A stretch of 64,000 bases of DNA from Roseiarcus sp050012775 (GTDB lineage Bacteria > Pseudomonadota > Alphaproteobacteria > Rhizobiales > Beijerinckiaceae), in the NCBI GenBank assembly GCA_050012775.1, contig JBEKGN010000002.1:1-64000 (forward strand), written 5' to 3'. The notes beneath the pieces are model-generated. The model was not told the DNA's origin and did no database searches. It saw only the letters and a program-made list of their open reading frames with translations. This document shows, in pieces, positions 59,535-64,000 of this stretch (within the stretch, counting starts at the first letter, position 1; the number at the start of each line of letters is the position of its first letter). The position numbers and the translations under genes are program-made.

Positions 59535-60664
59535 AAGCGCGACGGATCAAGGCGATCGCCAAGAAAGAACTCATCCAGGTGCGGCGCGATCCCCGCAGCC
59601 TGATGATCGCGCTGCTGATGCCGCTCATGCAGATGACGCTGCTCGGCTATGGCGTGAGCCTCGACATCAAGCACATCCCTGTGTGCACATTCGACCGGGA
59701 GGCGAGCGAGCGGAGCGAAGCCTTGCTGAAGCGCTTTCAGGCGTCGATCTATTTCAGCATCGTCGAGGCGGTCGGCTCCTACGGCGCCCTGAAAGACGCG
59801 CTGGACTACGGCCGCTGCAAGATCGGCGTCGTGATCCCCCCGCACTTTTCCGAGCGGCTCGTCGATCTCGGAACCATCCCCGTGCAGATCATCCTCGACG
59901 CCACCGACGACAACACCGCGAATATCGGGCTCGGCTATGCGCAGGACGTCGTCGAAGGCTTTTCCAGCGATATCCAGGCCCTCACGTCGCAAAGGCAGGG
60001 GGCGATCCCGCAGAACGCGCCCGCCGTGGTGCAATCCCGGGTGTGGTTCAACGAAGATCTGAACAGCCGGAACTTCGTCATCCCCGGCGTCGTCGCGATG
60101 GTGCTGGCGCTGGTCGGAGCGCAGCTGACGTCCCTGACGATATCGCGGGAGTGGGAACGCGGAACCATGGAGGTGCTCATCTCCACGCCGGTCACGCCCA
60201 CGGAGTTGATGGTGGGAAAGATCCTGCCGTATTTCGCCATCGGCCTTCTCGACGCGGCGTTTTGCCTCGCGCTCGCGGTCTTCTGGTTCGAGGCGCCGTT
60301 CCGCGGCGCGCTGGCGACCTTGTTCTTCACGACGTCGCTGTTTCTCGTCGTCGTGCTCGGGGTCGGCTATCTCATCTCCGTGACGGTTCGCAGCCAGCTC
60401 GGCGCCAGCCAGCTCGCCTTGCTGGTCACGCTGCTGCCGACCAACCTGCTGTCCGGCTTCACCTTCCCGATCGATCAGATGCCCTGGCCGGTCCAGGCGA
60501 TCACCTATCTCGTGCACTCCCGCTATTACGTGACGATCCTCAAGGCCGTCTTTCTCAAGGGCGCCGGGCTCATCGAACTCGCCGAGCCCATCTCGCTGCT
60601 CGCGCTCTACGCCGCGGTCGTCGCCTTCCTCGCCGCGCGGGCGTTCCGCAAGACGTTGGATTAG
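59531..60664 (+). CDS. ABC-2 type permease (first)
   Basis: A 377-residue permease. The N-terminal helix (LMIALLMPLMQMTLLGYGV) is followed by a large periplasmic loop (to about residue 170), then five helices in the C-terminal half (for example VIPGVVAMVLALVGAQLT), with the ABC-2 motif SREWERGTMEVLISTPVTPTE. It overlaps the ATPase gene by four bases. The layout is that of YbhS/YhhJ. Confidence 0.92.
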   Translation: MKARRIKAIAKKELIQVRRDPRSLMIALLMPLMQMTLLGYGVSLDIKHIPVCTFDREASERSEALLKRFQASIYFSIVEAVGSYGALKDALDYGRCKIGVVIPPHFSERLVDLGTIPVQIILDATDDNTANIGLGYAQDVVEGFSSDIQALTSQRQGAIPQNAPAVVQSRVWFNEDLNSRNFVIPGVVAMVLALVGAQLTSLTISREWERGTMEVLISTPVTPTELMVGKILPYFAIGLLDAAFCLALAVFWFEAPFRGALATLFFTTSLFLVVVLGVGYLISVTVRSQLGASQLALLVTLLPTNLLSGFTFPIDQMPWPVQAITYLVHSRYYVTILKAVFLKGAGLIELAEPISLLALYAAVVAFLAARAFRKTLD

Positions 60665-60669
60665 CTGAG

Positions 60670-61800
60670 ATGTGGGGCCGCATCGTCACTCTATTGATCA
60701 AGGAATTCATCGAGCTCAGGCGCGACACTTGGGCTCGCTTCCGGCTCGTCGTGCCGCCGCTCATCCAGGTCATCGTCTTCGGCTACGCCGCGACCTTCGA
60801 GGTTTTCGGCGTGTCGACGGCGACGCTCGATCTCGACCACAGCCAGGAAAGCCGGGAGCTGATTTCGCGTTTCACCTACAGCGGCCGCTTTCACATCGTG
60901 GAAATCGCGCAGACCCAGGCCGAGATCGACGCGGCGATCGAGAGCAGCAGAGCGACGGTGGCGATCGTCGTTCATCCCGGTTTCGCCGAGTTGCTGCGCA
61001 AAGGCCAGTCGGCCCCGGTGCAGGTGATCGTCGACGGCACGAACTCCAACACCGCGCTGATCGCGCTCGGCTATGTCGGCGAGGTCGCCGCGAAATTCTC
61101 TGGGGATTACGCGACCGATCTCATGCAGCGGCTCCATGGAGCGCAGGCGCGCGCCGTTGAAGTCGTGCTCGAACAAAGGCCTTGGTACAATCCCGACCTC
61201 AACAGCCGTTGGTTCTTCGTTCCCGGCGTCATCGCCACGCTGACGCTGACGATCGTGGTCAATCTGACCTCGTTCGCTGTCGTCCGGGAAAGGGAGGTCG
61301 GAACGCTCGAGCAGGTCATGGTGACGCCGATCCGGCCGCTCGAATTCATCCTCGGCAAAACGATCCCGTTCTTCCTCGTCGGTCTCGCCATCGTGGCGCT
61401 GATCGCCACCGTGGGGACGCTGTGGTTCCGCATCCCCTTCGTCGGCAATCCGTTGGTGCTGTTGCTCGGCACCTCGCTCTATCTCTTGAGCGTCCTCGGC
61501 ATCGGCCTGCTCATCTCGACGCTGTGCGTCACGCAGCAACAGGCGTTCGCGACCAACTTCTTCGTCGTCAATCCGATGTTCATTCTCTCCGGATTCAGCT
61601 TCCCGATTGCGAGCATGCCGGGCGCCTTGCAGTGGCTCACCTATCTCGATCCGGTGCGCTACTACCTCGTGATCATCCGGGGAACCTTCCTCAAGGGGGT
61701 CGGTGTGGCGGTGCTGTGGCCGCAAATGCTCGCTCTGGCCATTCTGGCGGCCGCGCTTCTGACGGCGTGCATCTTGCGCTTCCGCAAATCGCTCGATTGA
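60670..61800 (+). CDS. ABC-2 type permease (second)
   Basis: A 376-residue permease, similar in architecture to the first. The ATG at 60670 is 5 bases after the preceding stop; a longer open frame upstream (from 59293) is a shadow. Conserved parts are IVTLLIKEFIELRRDTWARF at the N-terminus, the ABC-2 motif VREREVGTLEQVMVTPIRPLE, and LYLLSVLGIGLLISTLCVTQQ. It should form a heterodimer with the first permease. This is the last gene of the exporter operon. Confidence 0.92.
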   Translation: MWGRIVTLLIKEFIELRRDTWARFRLVVPPLIQVIVFGYAATFEVFGVSTATLDLDHSQESRELISRFTYSGRFHIVEIAQTQAEIDAAIESSRATVAIVVHPGFAELLRKGQSAPVQVIVDGTNSNTALIALGYVGEVAAKFSGDYATDLMQRLHGAQARAVEVVLEQRPWYNPDLNSRWFFVPGVIATLTLTIVVNLTSFAVVREREVGTLEQVMVTPIRPLEFILGKTIPFFLVGLAIVALIATVGTLWFRIPFVGNPLVLLLGTSLYLLSVLGIGLLISTLCVTQQQAFATNFFVVNPMFILSGFSFPIASMPGALQWLTYLDPVRYYLVIIRGTFLKGVGVAVLWPQMLALAILAAALLTACILRFRKSLD

Positions 61801-61877
61801 GGCGGATGAGACCGGCGCAAGAGCCGGGGGTTGGGAGGCCGGGGGAAGGTTGCTCCGAACGAAGGCTGCGATCGCGT

Positions 61878-62225
61878 CTATCTCACGACGGGGCCGCCGC
61901 GGGCCCGCCAATCGTTCATGCCCCTGGCGTAGTGGCGAACGTCGGTCGCGCCCGCGCCGTGGGCGTGGCGCACCGCCGAGCCCGAGCGCGCGCCCGAGAG
62001 GCAAATGAGAACCGCGCGCTTGCCCGCCGGCAAATGTTCCAGCCGGAAGCGCGACAACGGCAAATTGATCGCGCCGGGAATGTGGCCGCTGGCGAATTCA
62101 TGCGGCTCGCGCACGTCGACGATGGCGCAGGACTTGTCGTGCATGGCCTGCAGCAGTTCGTCGTGGCCGATCTCGCGCGGCGGCGCGTTCGGATCGGCTT
62201 TGGCGAAGAATCTCGAAAACATCAT
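61878..62225 (-). CDS. single-domain rhodanese-like protein
   Basis: A 115-residue rhodanese with the active-site loop CLSGARS (the cysteine accepts sulfane sulfur). The start at 62225 has AGGACGCCC upstream, with another ATG one codon later. Family segments are CAIVDVREPHEFASGHIPGA and INLPLSRF. There is no signal peptide. It is downstream of the AhpD-like gene on the same strand. Confidence 0.88.
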   Translation of the reverse strand: MMFSRFFAKADPNAPPREIGHDELLQAMHDKSCAIVDVREPHEFASGHIPGAINLPLSRFRLEHLPAGKRAVLICLSGARSGSAVRHAHGAGATDVRHYARGMNDWRARGGPVVR

Positions 62226-62232
62226 GGGCGTC

Positions 62233-62604
62233 CTATCCGTTGTTCGCCGAGGCGGCCTTGGCCGTTTCGAATTGGGTGAAGGCTCCGAGGGCGTGGCTCG
62301 CATACATCGCCGAAGGGCCGGCGCCCATATAGATCGCCATCCCCAGCGTCTCGAGGACCTCATCGCGCGAAGCGCCCTGCTCGACGGCGGCCTTGGTGTG
62401 AAAGGCGATGCAGTCGTCGCAGCGCACCGCGACGGAGATCGCCAGCGCGATCAATTCCTTGGTCTTGGCGTCGAGCGCCTTGGGGGCGAGCGCCGCCTGG
62501 GCGATGGCGGCGAAGTGCTTCATCACTTCGCTCGCTCCGCCGCGCAGATTCCTGAGCTCGGCGGCGAGATCCTTCGTCGTCGAAGGCCAATCTTTTTGCG
62601 TCAT
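62233..62604 (-). CDS. carboxymuconolactone decarboxylase / AhpD-like protein
   Basis: A 123-residue protein of the CMD family with the redox motif CDDC followed by AFHTKAAVEQGAS, the AhpD-type active site, and helical ELIALAISVAVR before it. Such proteins are peroxidase-like thiol antioxidants. It starts 26 bases after the RND gene and 8 bases before the rhodanese gene, so the three are probably co-transcribed. Confidence 0.9.
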   Translation of the reverse strand: MTQKDWPSTTKDLAAELRNLRGGASEVMKHFAAIAQAALAPKALDAKTKELIALAISVAVRCDDCIAFHTKAAVEQGASRDEVLETLGMAIYMGAGPSAMYASHALGAFTQFETAKAASANNG

Positions 62605-62629
62605 GACGTTTCCTTCTTGTGCGGCTGCG

Positions 62630-64000
<1,371 letters not shown>

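Overview
The window is high-GC DNA (roughly two-thirds G+C by eye) from an alphaproteobacterium, most probably of the order Hyphomicrobiales (Rhizobiales). The evidence is the mix of family markers: a liv operon carrying a DUF6867 membrane protein, a stand-alone usg gene, DUF992, DUF6455 and DUF4424 proteins, an AidB-type acyl-CoA dehydrogenase, and FixK/FNR-like promoter boxes. A genus cannot be fixed from the sequence; a methylotroph-like or Bradyrhizobium-like relative is inference only. There is no phage, insertion sequence, CRISPR array or rRNA. The only RNA gene is a tRNA-Leu(UAA).

Layout. 1-5.8 kb: 3'-truncated chemoreceptor, aromatic-acid-type MFS importer, orphan periplasmic binding protein, DUF6455 protein. 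5.8-11.9 kb: enoyl-CoA hydratase, AidB-like dehydrogenase, DUF4424 protein, AcuI/YhdH-type reductase, CcdA. 11.9-17.7 kb: complete branched-chain amino acid ABC transporter (livH-M-G-F, DUF6867, livK), all on the minus strand. 18.5-29.6 kb: a long plus-strand molybdenum hydroxylase (form II CO dehydrogenase-like) cluster. It holds coxG, coxS, coxL, coxM, coxD, an AHSA1-like protein, a YARHG-like secreted protein, coxE, a CDGSH ferredoxin, an XdhC pair, a molybdopterin-binding protein and a MobA-like cytidylyltransferase, so enzyme and cofactor-maturation genes sit together.

29.7-45 kb is mostly housekeeping: usg, radC, map, a DJ-1-type hydratase, FkbM methyltransferase, CinA-N, xanthine phosphoribosyltransferase, tRNA-Leu, a long coiled-coil protein, a decayed gene region, acetoacetyl-CoA synthetase, an EpmB-like aminomutase, a membrane adenylate cyclase, an Ivy-type lysozyme inhibitor, an Lrp RAM-domain protein, and two flavoproteins. 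45-64 kb is envelope and redox biology: MacAB exporter, cytochrome c, a PaoABC-like exported molybdenum aldehyde oxidoreductase followed by a secreted SagB-type nitroreductase and an amidohydrolase/decarboxylase, then a divergent HlyD-ABC-ABC-permease-permease exporter, rhodanese, AhpD-like protein and a truncated RND pump.

The most noteworthy pattern is a set of TTGA-N6-TCAA (FixK/FNR-type) palindromes in the promoter regions of the DUF6455 gene, macAB, the pao-like operon and the divergent exporter, several at a spacing that suits class II activation. This suggests a low-oxygen or redox regulon linking genes not usually grouped. The other notable points are a CoxL active-site loop reading VRGAGR instead of YRGAGR, and strong hairpins in successive cox intergenic gaps.
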